A stretch of 64,000 nt of DNA from Macrostomum hystrix (GCA_950097015.1 CATNEN010000002.1:6403501-6467500), one strand, 5' to 3'; shown: positions 35,110 through 51,330, counted from the stretch's first letter. Made by a program: numbers and translations. Notes: generated by a model not told the origin, from the sequence alone.

Positions 35110-35653
35110 ACAAGAAAGGCATGGCCAATAGATTCCCTGCTTTGTCGCAGGTAGCTAATTCCTTCACAATGGACCGGGCCAAGGACAACAATTCCTGCCT
35201 GTCTCTCTGCTTGATTGATTGCGTCAGACACCGGTGCAATGGACAGCTAGCGGCCCGGCCTTTCAAATCCTTCAAATGCCAAGGCACTCAACTGTCCACA
35301 TGATTAGCTTTCAACCTCTGTCTGCTTGCTCTTGTTGCCCTGCACTGCTACTTTGCTTTGCTCTTTTTACTTTCGCTTTTCTCTTTCTTCAGCAGCGGCA
35401 GCAGCGGCAGCAAACACGGCGTGCCATGGGAACAGTTGAAATCTTCATTTAGCTGACTACAGTGTAGCTGCTGGGATAAAGTGTAGCACAATAATCCCAG
35501 CCCAATGTCTGTGGCTTCCCTCCCCTGCAATTGGCAAAGTTTGGCAACAGCTGACCCACCCAACCATTTCTGAAATCGAGCAACGCACAAAAAATGAAGA
35601 AAGCCAGCGCAGAAGAATGAACCTAAGGCATTATGTCCCAATTTGCAATTTGC

Positions 35654-35685
<32 letters not shown>

Positions 35686-36930
35686 GTGTTCGTGCATTCT
35701 TTGAATAATAAAACTAAGCACTACACGAAGAAGCACTCGTGAAGCATAAATATTATTGTCGCTGGTTGCCAGGATTCAGCATCATGCCTGCTATATAGTT
35801 AGCGAAATCGCGATTACCAAATCGAGTTTCTTAATGCTTCTCCAGTCCTAGCCTAAAACGTGTGCACTTTTACACACCTGGCAGTCAGTAACTATGAACA
35901 CGGGTTGGTGACTTCCCATACTGCGGCTTCTGCTCCCAGATGCTGTTCAGGTCACGGCCATGCATGCCAGGCTGAGCGCTTGATCAGGTGAGAAAATTGA
36001 AGAGACTGAGGAACCGGAGACAGAATTGCTGGTGGCCCAAAGTTCTGGGAAGTGCCGTCACATTTTTCTTAGAAAGTTTTCTCCCTCACGCCTAGTTGAG
36101 CTGTCATTGTTCCCCCAATGCAGTTCTCGGAACTCTTTAGCCTGCTCACAGCTCTGCTCTCAGTTGCTATGCGAGGTCTCATGAGGCGGCTGCTGCAGCT
36201 CGCCTACTGTCTTCATCTCGCTGACAGCAGCCGTTCCAGTTGGGCAGGCTATTGTGAATTTGGGATAGTCATTGTCTATGATACACGGGCATATGCTGGT
36301 GGGGACTCGAGGCCCGCCTAAAAATGCGAAAGCAGAAATTTGGGATTGAGACAAAGGAAAGCTTAGTTGCATCCACTCCGATTTGAGACAATGACACTTT
36401 GAGTCGATTTGACTGGGGCATGTTTATGATTCACAACAATAATGCCAACTAAATGCTGTGCTTCCTAACCTGGCAACAAAACACGACTCAAAACTCACCT
36501 TACCTTTAACCTCGAGTTCAATGCGAAAGTTTTTACCGCTCGATGATCGCTGCTTAAAAAGCTTCGAAGATGTTTTGACCTTTTTTCCTGTTGCTATTCG
36601 CCAGAAAAAAGCAGCTCGAGAGAGGTGACAGAATATTAGTGAGCTGTGAGTTTAGCCCGCCCACACTGACCAGCTGGGAATTAATATGTCTCAGTAACCA
36701 GTCTGAACCAATAGAAAATGACCTTGCTCTAGAAGCTTAGCAGTGAGAGGGTCACTGCAGCGGTGTTGGCAATGTCCACTTTTTAATGCTTTATACTTTC
36801 GTAGCTCGACTGCAGTGACTCAACTATTTTTTCAGAGTTAACTTTGGCGGTACCCTTCTGAGTTGCTGAAAACTCAATGTTCCGTCATGTCACTAACACT
36901 TGACATGAAGTGTCTGTGCGTGATTTGGTT
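35110..36930. other. Unique DNA with a short TG microsatellite
   Basis: TG repeat at 35653-35690. No gene recognised elsewhere. Confidence 0.45.
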
Positions 36931-37608
36931 GTCTCCCCAATCTACCTTCTCCCCAATCTACCTTCTCCCCAATCTACCTTCTCCCCAATCTACCTTCTCC
37001 CCAATCTACTATCTCTCCAATCTACCTTCTCCCCAATCTACTATCTCTCCAATCTACCTTCTCCCCAATCTACTATCTCTCCAATCTACCTTCTCCCCAA
37101 TCTACTATCTCTCCAATCTACCTTCTCCCCAATCTACCTTCTCCCCAATCTACCTTCTCCCCAATCTACTATCTCTCCAATCTACCTTCTCCCCAATCTA
37201 CTATCTCTCCAATCTACCTTCTCCCCAATCTACTATCTCTCCAATCTACCTTCTCCCCAATCTACTATCTCTCCAATCTACCTTCTCCCCAATCTACTAT
37301 CTCCCCAATCTACTATCTCCCCAATCTACTATCTCCCCAATCTACCATCTCCTCAATCTGCCATCTCCCAAATCTATCTAAATATCCCAATCTACTTTCT
37401 CCCCAATCTACCATCTCCCCAATCTACTATCTCCCCAATCTACTATCTCCCCAATCTACCATCTCCTCAATCTGCCATCTCCCAAATCTATCTAATTCTA
37501 CCCTATCTACCATCTCCGAAATCTATCTAATTCTACCCTATCTACCATCTCCCAAATCTAGCTAAATATCCCCAATCTACTTTCTCCCCAATCTACCATC
37601 TCAGAACC
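36931..37608. repeat. 16-bp satellite (CTCCCCAATCTACCTT)
   Basis: About 42 units, with CTATCTCTCCAATC variants alternating in the first half. Same family as 33746-34988. Confidence 0.97.
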
Positions 37609-38329
37609 TACTTCCCATGTGCTTTATAATTTATTCTCTGATTCTGCAGATAAACTGGTGCCTTATGTGGCCCATCTTCGACATCATAAATGCATCTGAA
37701 CAAACTAGCTTTTGTTTGAAATGAACTGTCCAAGCATGATTAACCTACTGACTGTAAACGCACTGCATTGCTACAAGTGCTATTGACAAGCAAGCCGAGA
37801 CTAGGTTGATTTAAGGTCTGTCAAGGCTTTTTTAGCGCAAACCAGACCACTTGTCTCTGGAATTACACAGTTATGAGTGCCTTGCGCATCAACTTCGCTG
37901 CAATGCAAAACCTCAGACCAATAGACATAAAGCGGAATTTATTTAAGTTCTTAAACAGCTCATACAATAATCTCAGTAGATAAGCGATACAGTTGAGCAT
38001 ACACTGCTCAAGATACTCTGCAAGCATTGATAGGCAGGTAAAAGCCTAGGACAAAACAAGTTTAACAATGAGACCTCTAATTAATCGCGTTGTTAAACAT
38101 TCATATTTTATTGTATTAGGACAAAAGAGCAGTTGCTTAACATTTTGATTCTAAGACATGGTACCTGACTGCCCAGACTGCAGCATTTAAGGACTGTTGT
38201 CTGCTTGAGTGACTGCTTGATGGAAACTGAAAAGAGACCGAAGTAGAGGCTGATGCGTTGAAGACACTGCCCACTAAAAATGTATAACTGTATTTGGTAA
38301 AACTAAATAGAAAGTAGATGGGACAGAGA
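37609..38329. other. Unique spacer between inverted repeat families
   Basis: No gene seen. It separates pyrimidine-rich and purine-rich arrays that share a core in opposite orientation. Confidence 0.4.
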
Positions 38330-38850
38330 GGGTAGAAAGTTGGTGGATAGGGTAGAGAGTTGGTAGATTATATAGAGAGTTGGTAGATTGGATAGACAAT
38401 TAGTAGATTATATAGAGAGTTGGTAGATTGGATAGAGAGTTGGTAGATTGGATAGAGAGTTGGTAGATTGGATAGAGAGTTGGTAGATTGGATAGAGAGT
38501 TGGTAGATTGGATAGAGAGTTGGTAGATTGGATAGAGAGTTGGTAGATTGGATAGAGAGTTGGTAGATTGGATAGAGAGTTGGTAGATTGGATTGAGAGT
38601 TGGTAGATTGGATTGAGAGGGTAGATTGGATTGAGAGTTGGTAGATTGGATTGAGAGTTGGTAGATTGGATTGAGAGTTGGTAGATTGGATTGAGAGTTG
38701 GTAGATTGGATAGAGAGGGTAGATTGGATTGAGAGGGTAGATTGGATTGAGAGGGTAGATTGGATCGAGAGGGTAGATTGGATTGAGAGGGTAGATTGGA
38801 TTGAGAGGGTAGATTGGATAGAGAGTTGGTAGATTGGGTAGATTGGGTAG
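38330..38850. repeat. 20-bp / 18-bp satellite (TTGGTAGATTGGATAGAGAG)
   Basis: About 26 units; the right part has a shorter GAGAGGGTAGATTGGATT form. Its reverse complement holds CCAATCTACCA, the core of the arrays at 33.7 and 36.9 kb. Confidence 0.96.
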
Positions 38851-40257
38851 ATAGTAAATTGGTAGATAGGTTGGACGTTAGATGGGTAGAGAGGGTGGAC
38901 AATATGTTGAGTAGAGTGAGGTGGGAGACACGCAGACAATGCTAATAGTTGAGTATTTATTTTAAACTCCTCATGTTCCACAAATTCACACATGGTCTTC
39001 GCCACTTGACTCGGCCAGTGGAATCAGTAAGTTCTTACTCCCGCTATTAATCCTAGTTACCGGCAGAGATTTCTAGCAGTGATTTTCCCTCGGTCAGTGA
39101 GAATTGTCCCAGTGAGGTTGGGAACAAGAGCTCGGCCTGTCCCTTGCCCACCCACACTTAAATCGAATGCACGCGGTAGCAAAAATCCCGAAATTACGTA
39201 ATCAAATGCGAATTCGCGGGCGAGAACCGGTGAGGATGGGATCAGTTGGCCCCCGGGACGACGGGAAGTGGGAAGAGAAAAGTGGGCAATCGGAGACTCG
39301 GCGTGAGGTCGAGCGACCTGGGATTTGGGATTTCAATGGGTCGGGGGATTGCGCTGAGATTTGTGATCGCGAGCAGTAAAAGTTTTTAAAGGGAATTTAG
39401 TAAAGATATTGGCCGTAGGACGAATAACTGGGGGGTAGGAAGAATTGATGGGGATATTTCTGCTATCAGTATGGGAAGTTGCCTTGTCAACTTTTTCAAC
39501 TCCCAAGTTGAAATAGTCCTATACAGTTTTTTCCCTCGGAAGCATTCGCATTGATTTGGCTGCAGCTGCAGTTTTCTGTTGTTATCAATCGATTCGGGAT
39601 CACAATGCTCCTGTGGGAATTGAGCAGTGAATGACCTGCTTCTCAGAGTTGAAGCGACATTCGGATACCCTTCAAACTGAGACCAGAATTGATGAGCAAT
39701 GTTAAACTAATTGAGTGGGAGAAATTTCGCACAGGTAAACAAATATTTGTTCAATTAGAAATTGCACGATGGAAATCTATGAAAATTTCGATTAGAAGAA
39801 GGCTGTGTACTGCTGTTCAGTCCATGGACTGAAATTCCCCAACAGATTCCGCTACGATTTCTAAGCTGGTTAAAATTTCTTTTAGGAGGCCAATTTTCTT
39901 GGCTTCTTCTTCTGTCGGTAATTATCCACACCAAGTTGACGGAATTTTGACACCTTCTTTCACCTTCTGATTTACTTGAAGCTCTATGCAAGTCTTCCCT
40001 AATGGATTTGTGGGCTTCTCAACAATGCCAGCTTTGATTTCTATAAAAAATATCAGAGGTGACTCTGCGGTCATGATGCATCGGGTTTATGACAGGTGGG
40101 CAGGTTCGCAGAGCTGTTCGACTGTGCGAGAGGTCAAGGGGAGTTTGATGAGCTTGATTTAGGCTGTATATTTTTGTGAAAGAATTGGATTTCAGAATAA
40201 AGGAAAGTTTGGAGGAGTTGATAAAGTGACTAGGAAGGTGAGGTAGTAAGTTAGGAC
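38851..40257. other. Unique DNA, no gene recognised
   Basis: CpG-rich at 39150-39380, with a 70-codon frame from ATG 39167 that is highly charged and unrecognised. A CAGTCCATGGACTG palindrome lies at about 39820. Confidence 0.4.
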
Positions 40258-43200
40258 AGAGTTGTAGATGGAGATGGTAGATAGACAGGGTAGATAGAGA
40301 TTGTAGATAGAGATGGTAACTTGAAAGGGTAGATAGATATAGCAAATAGAGAGGATATATAGAGATGGTAGATAGAGTAAGTAGATGAAAAGGACAGAAA
40401 GATAAAGACTGTAAGTAGATAGGGTAGATAGAGATGGTAAGTAGAGATAGTAGGTAGAGAGGGTAGATTGAGATGGAAAATAGAGATGGGAGATATAGGT
40501 AAAGTTTGTAGATATACAGGGTAAATATATAAAGAAAGTAGATAAAGAGGGTAGATAGAGGTGGTAGATAGAGATGGTAGATAGAGAGGATTGATAGAGA
40601 TGGTAGATAGAGATGGTAGATAGAGATGGTAGATAGAGATGGTAGATAGAGATGGTAGATAGAGATGGTAGATAGAGAGGATTGATGGAGAGGATTGATA
40701 GAGATGGTAGATAGAGAGTATTGATAGAGATGGTAGATAGAGATGGTAGATAGAGAGGATTGATAGAGATGGTAGATAGAGATGGTAGATAGAGATGGTA
40801 GATAGAGATTGTAGATAGAGAGGATTGATAGAGATGGTAGATAGAGATGGTAGATAGAGATGGTAGATAGAGAGGATTGATAGAGATGGTAGATAGAGTA
40901 AGTAGATGAAAAGGACAGAAAGATAAAGATTGTAAGTAGATAGGGTAGATAGAGATGGTAAGTAGAGATAGTAGGTAGAGAGGGTAGATTGAGATGGAAA
41001 ATAGAGATGGGAGATATAGGTAAAGTTTGTAGATATACAGGGTAAATATATAAAGAAAGTAGATAAAGAGGGTAGATAGAGGTGGTAGATAGAGATGGTA
41101 GATAGAGATGGTAGATAGAGAGGATTGATAGAGATGGTAAATAGAGATGATAGATAGAGAGGATTGATAGAGATGGTAGATAGAGATGGTAGATAGAGAG
41201 GATTGATAGAGATGGTAAATAGAGATGATAGATAGAGAAGATTGATAGAGATGGTAGATAGAGATGGTAGATAGAGAGGATTGATAGAGATGGTAAATAG
41301 AGATGATAGAAAGAGAGGATTGATAGAGATGGTAGATAGAGATGGTAGATAGAGAGGATTGATAGAGATGGTAGATAGAGAGGATTGATAGAGATGGTAG
41401 ATAGAGATGGTAGATAGAGAGGATTGATAGAGATGGTAGATAGAGATGGTAGATAGAGATGGTAGATAGAGATGGTAGATTGAGATGGTAGATAGAGAGG
41501 ATTGATAGAGATGGTAAATAGAGATGATAGATAGAGAGGATTGATAGAGATGGTAGATAGAGATGGTAGATAGAGAGGATTGATAGAGATGGTAAATAGA
41601 GATGATAGAAAGAGAGGATTGATAGAGATGGTAGATAGAGATGGTAGATAGAGAGGATTGATAGAGATGGTAAATAGAGATGATAGATAGAGAGGATTGA
41701 TAGAGATGTTATATAGAGATGATAGATAGAGATGGTAGATAGAGAGAATTGATAGAGATGGTAAATAGAGATGATAGATAGAGAGGATTGATAGAGATGT
41801 TAAATAGAGATGATAGATAGAGAGGATTGATAGAGATGGTAGATAGAGATGGTAGATAGAGAGGATTGATAGAGATGGTAGATAGAGAGGATTGATAGAG
41901 ATGGTAAATAGAGATGGGAGATATAGGTAAAGTTTGTAGATATACAGGGTAAATATATAAAGAAAGTAGATAAAGAGGGTAGATAGAGGTGGTAGATAGA
42001 GATGGTAGATAGAGAGGATTGATAGAGAGGATTGATAGAGATGGTAGATAGAGAGTATTGATAGAGATGGTAGATAGAGATGGTAGATAGAGAGGATTGA
42101 TAGAGATGGTAGATAGAGATGGTAGATAGAGATGGTAGATAGAGATGGTAGATAGAGATGGTAGATAGAGATGGTAGATAGAGAGGATTGATAGAGAGGA
42201 TTGATAGAGATGGTAGATAGAGAGTATTGATAGAGATGGTAGATAGAGATGGTAGATAGAGAGGATTGATAGAGATGGTAGATAGAGATGGTAGATAGAG
42301 ATGGTAGATAGAGATTGTAGATAGAGAGGATTGATAGAGATGGTAGATAGAGATGGTAGATAGAGATGGTAGATAGAGAGGATTGATAGAGATGGTAGAT
42401 AGAGTAAGTAGATGAAAAGGACAGAAAGATAAAGATTGTAAGTAGATAGGGTAGATAGAGATGGTAAGTAGAGATAGTAGGTAGAGAGGGTAGATTGAGA
42501 TGGAAAATAGAGATGGGAGATATAGGTAAAGTTTGTAGATATACAGCGTAAATATATAAAGAAAGTAGATAAAGAGGGTAGATAGAGGTGGTAGATAGAG
42601 ATGGTAGATAGAGATGGTAGATAGAGAGGATTGATAGAGATGGTAAATAGAGATGATAGATAGAGAGGATTGATAGAGATGGTAGATAGAGATGGTAGAT
42701 AGAGAGGATTGATAGAGATGGTAAATAGAGATGATAGATAGAGAGGATTGATAGAGATGGTAGATAGAGATGGTAGATAGAGAGGATTGATAGAGATGGT
42801 AAATAGAGATGATAGAAAGAGAGGATTGATAGAGATGGTAGATAGAGATGGTAGATAGAGAGGATTGATAGAGATGGTAGATAGAGAGGATTGATAGAGA
42901 TGGTAGATAGAGATGGTAGATAGAGAGGATTGATAGAGATGGTAGATAGAGATGGTAGATAGAGATGGTAGATAGAGATGGTAGATTGAGATGGTAGATA
43001 GAGATGGTAGATAGAGATGGTAGATAGAGATGGTAGATAGAGATGGTAGATAGAGATGATAGATAGAGAGGATTGATAGAGATGTTAAATAGAGATGATA
43101 GATAGAGAGGATTGATAGAGATGGTAGATAGAGATGGTAGATAGAGAGGATTGATAGAGATGGTAGATAGAGAGGATTGATAGAGATGGTAAATAGAGAT

Positions 43201-46200
43201 GGTAGATAGAGAGGATTGATAGAGATGGTAAATAGAGATGGTAGATAGAGATGGTAGATAGAGATGGTAGATAGAGATGGTAGATAGAGATGGTAGATAG
43301 AGAGGATTGATAGAGATGGTAAATAGAGATGATAGATAGAGAGGATTGATAGAGATGGTAAATAGAGATGATAGATAGAGAGGATTGATAGAGATGGTAG
43401 ATGGAGATGGTAGATAGAGAGGATTGATAGAGATGGTAAATAGAGATGATAGATAGAGAGGATTGATAGAGATGGTAAATAGAGATGATAGATAGAGAGG
43501 ATTGATAGAGATGTTATATAGAGATGATAGATAGAGATGGTAGATAGAGAGAATTGATAGAGATGGTAGATAGAGATGGTAGATAGAGAGGATTGATAGA
43601 GATGGTAAATAGAGATGATAGATAGAGAGGATTGATAGAGATGGTAGATAGAGATGGTAGATAGAGAGGATTGATAGAGATGGTAAATAGAGATGATAGA
43701 TAGAGAGGATTGATAGACATGGTAGATAGAGATGGTAGATAGAGAGGATTGATAGAGATGGTAAATAGAGATGATAGATAGAGAGGATTGATAGAGATGG
43801 TAGATAGAGACGGTAGATAGAGAGGATTGATAGAGATGGTAAATAGAGATGATAGATAGAGAGGATTGATAGAGATGTTATATAGAGATGATAGATAGAG
43901 ATGGTAGATAGAGAGGATTGATAGAGATGGTAAATAGAGATGATAGATAGAGAGGATTGATAGAGATGTTATATAGAGATGATAGATAGAGATGGTAGAT
44001 AGAGAGGATTGATAGAGATGGTAAATAGAGATGATAGATAGAGAGGATTGATAGAGATGTTAAATAGAGATGATAGATAGAGAGGATTGATAGAGATGGT
44101 AGATAGAGATGGTAGATAGAGAGGATTGATAGAGATGGTAGATAGAGAGGATTGATAGAGATGGTAAATAGAGATGGTAGATAGAGAGGATTGATAGAGA
44201 TGGTAAATAGAGATGGTAGATAGAGATGGTAGATAGAGATGGTAGATAGAGATGGTAGATAGAGATGGTAGATAGAGAGGATTGATAGAGATGGTAAATA
44301 GAGATGATAGATAGAGAGGATTGATAGAGATGGTAAATAGAGATGATAGATAGAGAGGATTGATAGAGATGGTAGATGGAGATGGTAGATAGAGAGGATT
44401 GATAGAGATGGTAGATAGAGATGGTAGATTGAGATGGTAGATAGAGATGGTAGATAGAGATGGTAGATAGAGAGGATTGATAGAGAGGATTGATAGAGAT
44501 GGTAAATAGAGATGGTAGATAGAGATGGTAGATAGAGATGGTAGATAGAGATGGTAGATAGAGATGGTAGATAGAGATGGTAGATAGAGAGGATTGATAG
44601 AGATGGTAAATAGAGATGATAGATAGAGAGGATTGATAGAGATGGTAAATAGAGATGATAGATAGAGAGGATTGATAGAGATGGTAGATAGAGATGGTAG
44701 ATAGAGAGGATTGATAGAGATGGTAAATAGAGATGATAGATAGAGAGGATTGATAGAGATGTTAAATAGAGATGATAGATAGAGAGGATTGATAGAGATG
44801 GTAGATAGAGATGGTAGATAGAGAGGATTGATAGAGATGGTAGATAGAGATGGTAGATAGAGAGGATTGATAGAGATGGTAAATAGAGATGATAGATAGA
44901 GAGGATTGATAGAGATGTTATATAGAGATGATAGATAGAGATGGTAGATAGAGAGAATTGATAGAGATGGTAAATAGAGATGATAGATAGAGAGGATTGA
45001 TAGAGATGTTAAATAGAGATGATAGATAGAGAGGATTGATAGAGATGGTAGATAGAGATGGTAGATAGAGAGGATTGATAGAGATGGTAGATAGAGAGGA
45101 TTGATAGAGATGGTAGATAGAGATGGTAGATAGAGATGGTAGATTGAGATGGTAGATAGAGATGGTAGATAGAGATGGTAGATAGAGAGGATTGATAGAG
45201 ATGGTAAATAGAGATGATAGATAGAGAGGATTGATAGAGATGGTAGATAGAGATGGTAGATAGAGAGGATTGATAGAGATGGTAAATAGAGATGATAGAT
45301 AGAGAGGATTGATAGACATGGTAGATAGAGATGGTAGATAGAGAGGATTGATAGAGATGGTAAATAGAGATGATAGATAGAGAGGATTGATAGAGATGGT
45401 AGATAGAGACGGTAGATAGAGAGGATTGATAGAGATGGTAAATAGAGATGATAGATAGAGAGGATTGATAGAGATGTTATATAGAGATGATAGATAGAGA
45501 TGGTAGATAGAGAGGATTGATAGAGATGGTAAATAGAGATGATAGATAGAGAGGATTGATAGAGATGTTAAATAGAGATGATAGATAGAGAGGATTGATA
45601 GAGATGGTAGATAGAGATGGTAGATAGAGAGGATTGATAGAGATGGTAGATAGAGAGGATTGATAGAGATGGTAAATAGAGATGGTAGATAGAGAGGATT
45701 GATAGAGATGGTAAATAGAGATGGTAGATAGAGATGGTAGATAGAGATGGTAGATAGAGATGGTAGATAGAGATGGTAGATAGAGAGGATTGATAGAGAT
45801 GGTAAATAGAGATGATAGATAGAGAGGATTGATAGAGATGGTAAATAGAGATGATAGATAGAGAGGATTGATAGAGATGGTAGATGGAGATGGTAGATAG
45901 AGAGGATTGATAGAGATGGTAGATAGAGATGGTAGATTGAGATGGTAGATAGAGATGGTAGATAGAGATGGTAAATAGAGATGGTAGATAGAGATGGTAG
46001 ATAGAGATGGTAGATAGAGATGGTAGATAGAGATGGTAGATAGAGATGGTAGATAGAGAGGATTGATAGAGATGGTAAATAGAGATGATAGATAGAGAGG
46101 ATTGATAGAGATGGTAAATAGAGATGATAGATAGAGAGGATTGATAGAGATGGTAGATAGAGATGGTAGATAGAGAGGATTGATAGAGATGGTAAATAGA

Positions 46201-46373
46201 GATGATAGATAGAGAGGATTGATAGAGATGTTAAATAGAGATGATAGATAGAGAGGATTGATAGAGATGGTAGATAGAGACGGTAGATAGAGAGGATTGA
46301 TAGAGATGGTAGATAGAGATGGTAGATAGAGAGGATTGATAGAGATGGTAGATAGAGACGGTAGAGATGATAG
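40258..46373. repeat. 6.1-kb array of a 13-bp unit (GATGGTAGATAGA / GAGGATTGATAGA)
   Basis: About 470 units of two main 13-bp types plus AAATAGAGATGAT variants. A diverged block of roughly 200 nt (AAGTAGATGAAAAGGACAGA ... AAATATATAAAGAAAGTAG) recurs at about 40371, 40884 and 42390, with a partial copy at 41905. A GATAGACATGG marker occurs at 43712 and 45311, 1599 bp or 123 units apart. The array therefore grew by segmental duplication as well as slippage. Confidence 0.98.
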
Positions 46374-47223
46374 ATAAATGTGAAATATATTTTCAGGCAT
46401 TACTCAGAAAGGCCAATAAACAAAAAGATCAACTCAGAAGAGCCAGTGGTGTTCCAGTTGATCAGACTTGCACAATAAAATTGCTGTTATTCATTGAAAA
46501 TACCTGAGCCAGAGTCCATGATGTTTTCAATTCAGTTTTTTATATTTCTTTCTACAGAAAAGCAGTCGTGCAGTAGTCGGGCGGGCTTTGAGCACAGAAC
46601 TCAATGAATTGAGCTCAACCGACCGCCAAGCAAATTGAATCGCCCCCCCTGCTGTTGGCCTAAGATGGACTCATGAATGAGTCGGAAGGGACACTCAGAC
46701 AGACATGAAGGACTCAGGAGAATCTGATGAAGAGAGCAGGAAGGAAGCTGAATGGACAGAAGGGGAGGCCGCAGTCACCGCAGATGAAGGGGCGCGGGGG
46801 TCGGCCTCCTCAATTACTAAAAGAGAAGACGCGGTTACGCAATCCATTCACAGGACTAGAACTCGCGACCTACAGGGATGATTTTTCAGAGCACAGGTGA
46901 AATATTTCCTAAATACTCGCCTACTCAAGTTTTATATTTACCTGTCACTTGGCCTCTTGTTGACTATTTTCAAATGAGTTTTAAAGGCTTGGCGGTGAGA
47001 CAAAGAATGCAAGTTGATACATTTTGAGCTTGCTTTTTAGAAGACAATGAAACCAATGATACATTCAAGTGGACTTCACATCGAGATTGTGTCGGAGTTG
47101 CTTTGACCACATATTAGCGAAGGGCTCGCATAGATACTGCGAGTGAAAGAAGAATGTGAAGAATTTTGCGATATTATTAAAAACGTAATAATTACAATAA
47201 AAAGGAAAAAGCTACATAGATTT
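46374..47223. other. Unique DNA, no gene recognised
   Basis: Contains a minus-strand B-box-like GCGAGTTCTAGTCC near 46858-46871, possibly a SINE relic. No gene. Confidence 0.4.
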
Positions 47224-49371
<2,148 letters not shown>

Positions 49372-50075
49372 TCCCATCTCACTATCGCCCCCTGATCTCA
49401 TCTCACTATCGTCCTCTGATCCCATCTCACTATCATCCTCTGATCCCATCTCACTATCATCCTCTGATACCATCTCACTATCACCTTCTGATCCCATCTC
49501 ACTATCATCCTCTGATCCCATCTCACTATCATCCACTGACCCCATCTCATTATCATCTTCTGATCCCATCTCACTATCATCCACTGATCCCATCTCACTA
49601 TCATCCTCTGATCCCATCTCACTATCATCCTCTGATCCCATCTCATTATCATCTTCTGATCCCATCTCACTATCATCCACTGACCCCATCTCATTATCAT
49701 CTTCTGATCCCATCTCACTATCATCCACTGATCCCATCTCACTATCATCCTCTGATCCCATCTCACTATCATCCTCTGATCCCATCTCATTATCATCTTC
49801 TGATCCCATCTCACTATCATCCATGCACTGATCCCATCTCACTATCATCTTCTGATCCCATCTCACTATCATCCTTTGATCCCATCTCACTATCATCCTC
49901 TGATCCCATCTCATGATCATCCTCTGATCCCATCTCATGATCATCCTCTGATCCCATCTCATGATCATCCTCTGATCCCATCTCATGATCATCCTCTGAT
50001 CCCATCTCATGATCATCCTCTGATCCCATCTCATGATCATCCTCTGATCCCATCTCATGATCATACTTAAATCCC
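49372..50075. repeat. 24-bp satellite (CTGATCCCATCTCACTATCATC)
   Basis: About 29 units. A homogenised sub-block (49905-50060) has TCATGATCA in place of TCACTATCA in seven consecutive units. Same family as 51768-53112. Confidence 0.97.
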
Positions 50076-50887
50076 ACGTATCGATCAATCTCTGATTCCA
50101 TCATGTTTGAATCCCATCTCATCCCAATCGCATATATCCTGTCTCCGCTAATCCAGATTCCCACAATCTTCCAATCGCAGAGCAACTGATCCCCGAGCAG
50201 CATCCCAGTCTGCACTCAGGGATCACGCGAGGCACAAACCGGGGGGAGGGGGTGGTTGGCCGGCTGTTGTCGAAGGTGCCGCCAGCGACGTCTGCAAGCG
50301 ACACCGCGGCATAATTGCATTACGGCAGTCCCTTGGCGGCCCACAAATCATCAGTCAGCCTGACTGCTCCTCAGCAATGTCCCGGGCTGGCATGGAGGGC
50401 CTAAGACGAACTGTAAGCGCGCGGAAGAGAGACAGGACAGGCCGCAAAGTGCCCAGCTGACACACCGACACGTGGCGTGACGCGAATTTTCGAGCGTATC
50501 TGTGCTCACACAGCAGCCAAATAATTTGGGGTGTAAAGAACAGAAACAATTCTTCTCCACTTGATTCTTTGCAAAACAACAGACATTTTCCCTAGCGAAT
50601 GCAGGACAACTAGAAAGCGTTTTTTGCCCATCGAAACCTGACACTTAGGGCGAAACGCATGCACAAACCTGCAGCGCAATTTTTGTTTTCGATCCGTTGT
50701 TTTTGGCACTCTTCCAGCCTCTCTAAGTGCACCGCCTGCAGACCAGACACTGCACTGTCAGATGCATCAGCTTGGATGTGCACTTTAACTGGCAGGTCAA
50801 CACCTTCAACACAGAACTGCTCTTGAGACATCTGTGTTAGATTCTCAGCCTAGAGTCTGTTTGATCTCTCTCAAATTTCTCATTGTC
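50076..50887. other. Unique DNA, no gene recognised
   Basis: Short frames only. Confidence 0.45.
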
Positions 50888-51330
50888 TCACCCATTGCCA
50901 ATTTTTCTCTCCCATCTGTCATTTTCTCTCCCATCTCTGTCATTTTCTCACCCATTGCCAATTTTTCTCTCCCATCTGTCATTTTCTCTCCCATCACTAT
51001 CATTTTCTCTCCCATCTCTGTCATTTTCTCTCCTCTCTCTGTCATTTTCTCTGCATCTCTGTGATTTTCTCTCCCATCTCTGTCATTTTCTCTCCCTTCT
51101 GTCATTTTCTCTCCCTTCTGTCATTTTCTCTCCCATCTTGGTGATTTTCTCTCCCATCTTGGTGATTTTCTCTCCCATCTTGGTGATTTTCTCTCCTCTC
51201 TCTGTCATTTTCTCTCCCATCTGTCATTTTCTCTCCCATCTTGGTGATTTTCTCTCCCATCTTGGTGATTTTCTCTCCCATCTCTGTCATTTTCTCTCCC
51301 ATCTCTGTCATTTTCTCTCCTATCTGTGTC
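50888..51330. repeat. 21-bp satellite (GTCATTTTCTCTCCCATCTCT)
   Basis: About 21 units with TTGGTGA and shortened variants. It lies between the two 24-bp arrays and shares CCCATCTC with them. Confidence 0.95.

Noticed and set aside
38330-46373. Telomeric or interstitial telomere repeats
   Set aside because: No TTAGGG or related telomere unit; the G-rich units here are GGTAGATAGA-type satellites.
45477-46400. 307-codon minus-strand frame (TISINPLYLSSLF)
   Set aside because: Translation of the 13-bp satellite; all three frames are open on this strand.
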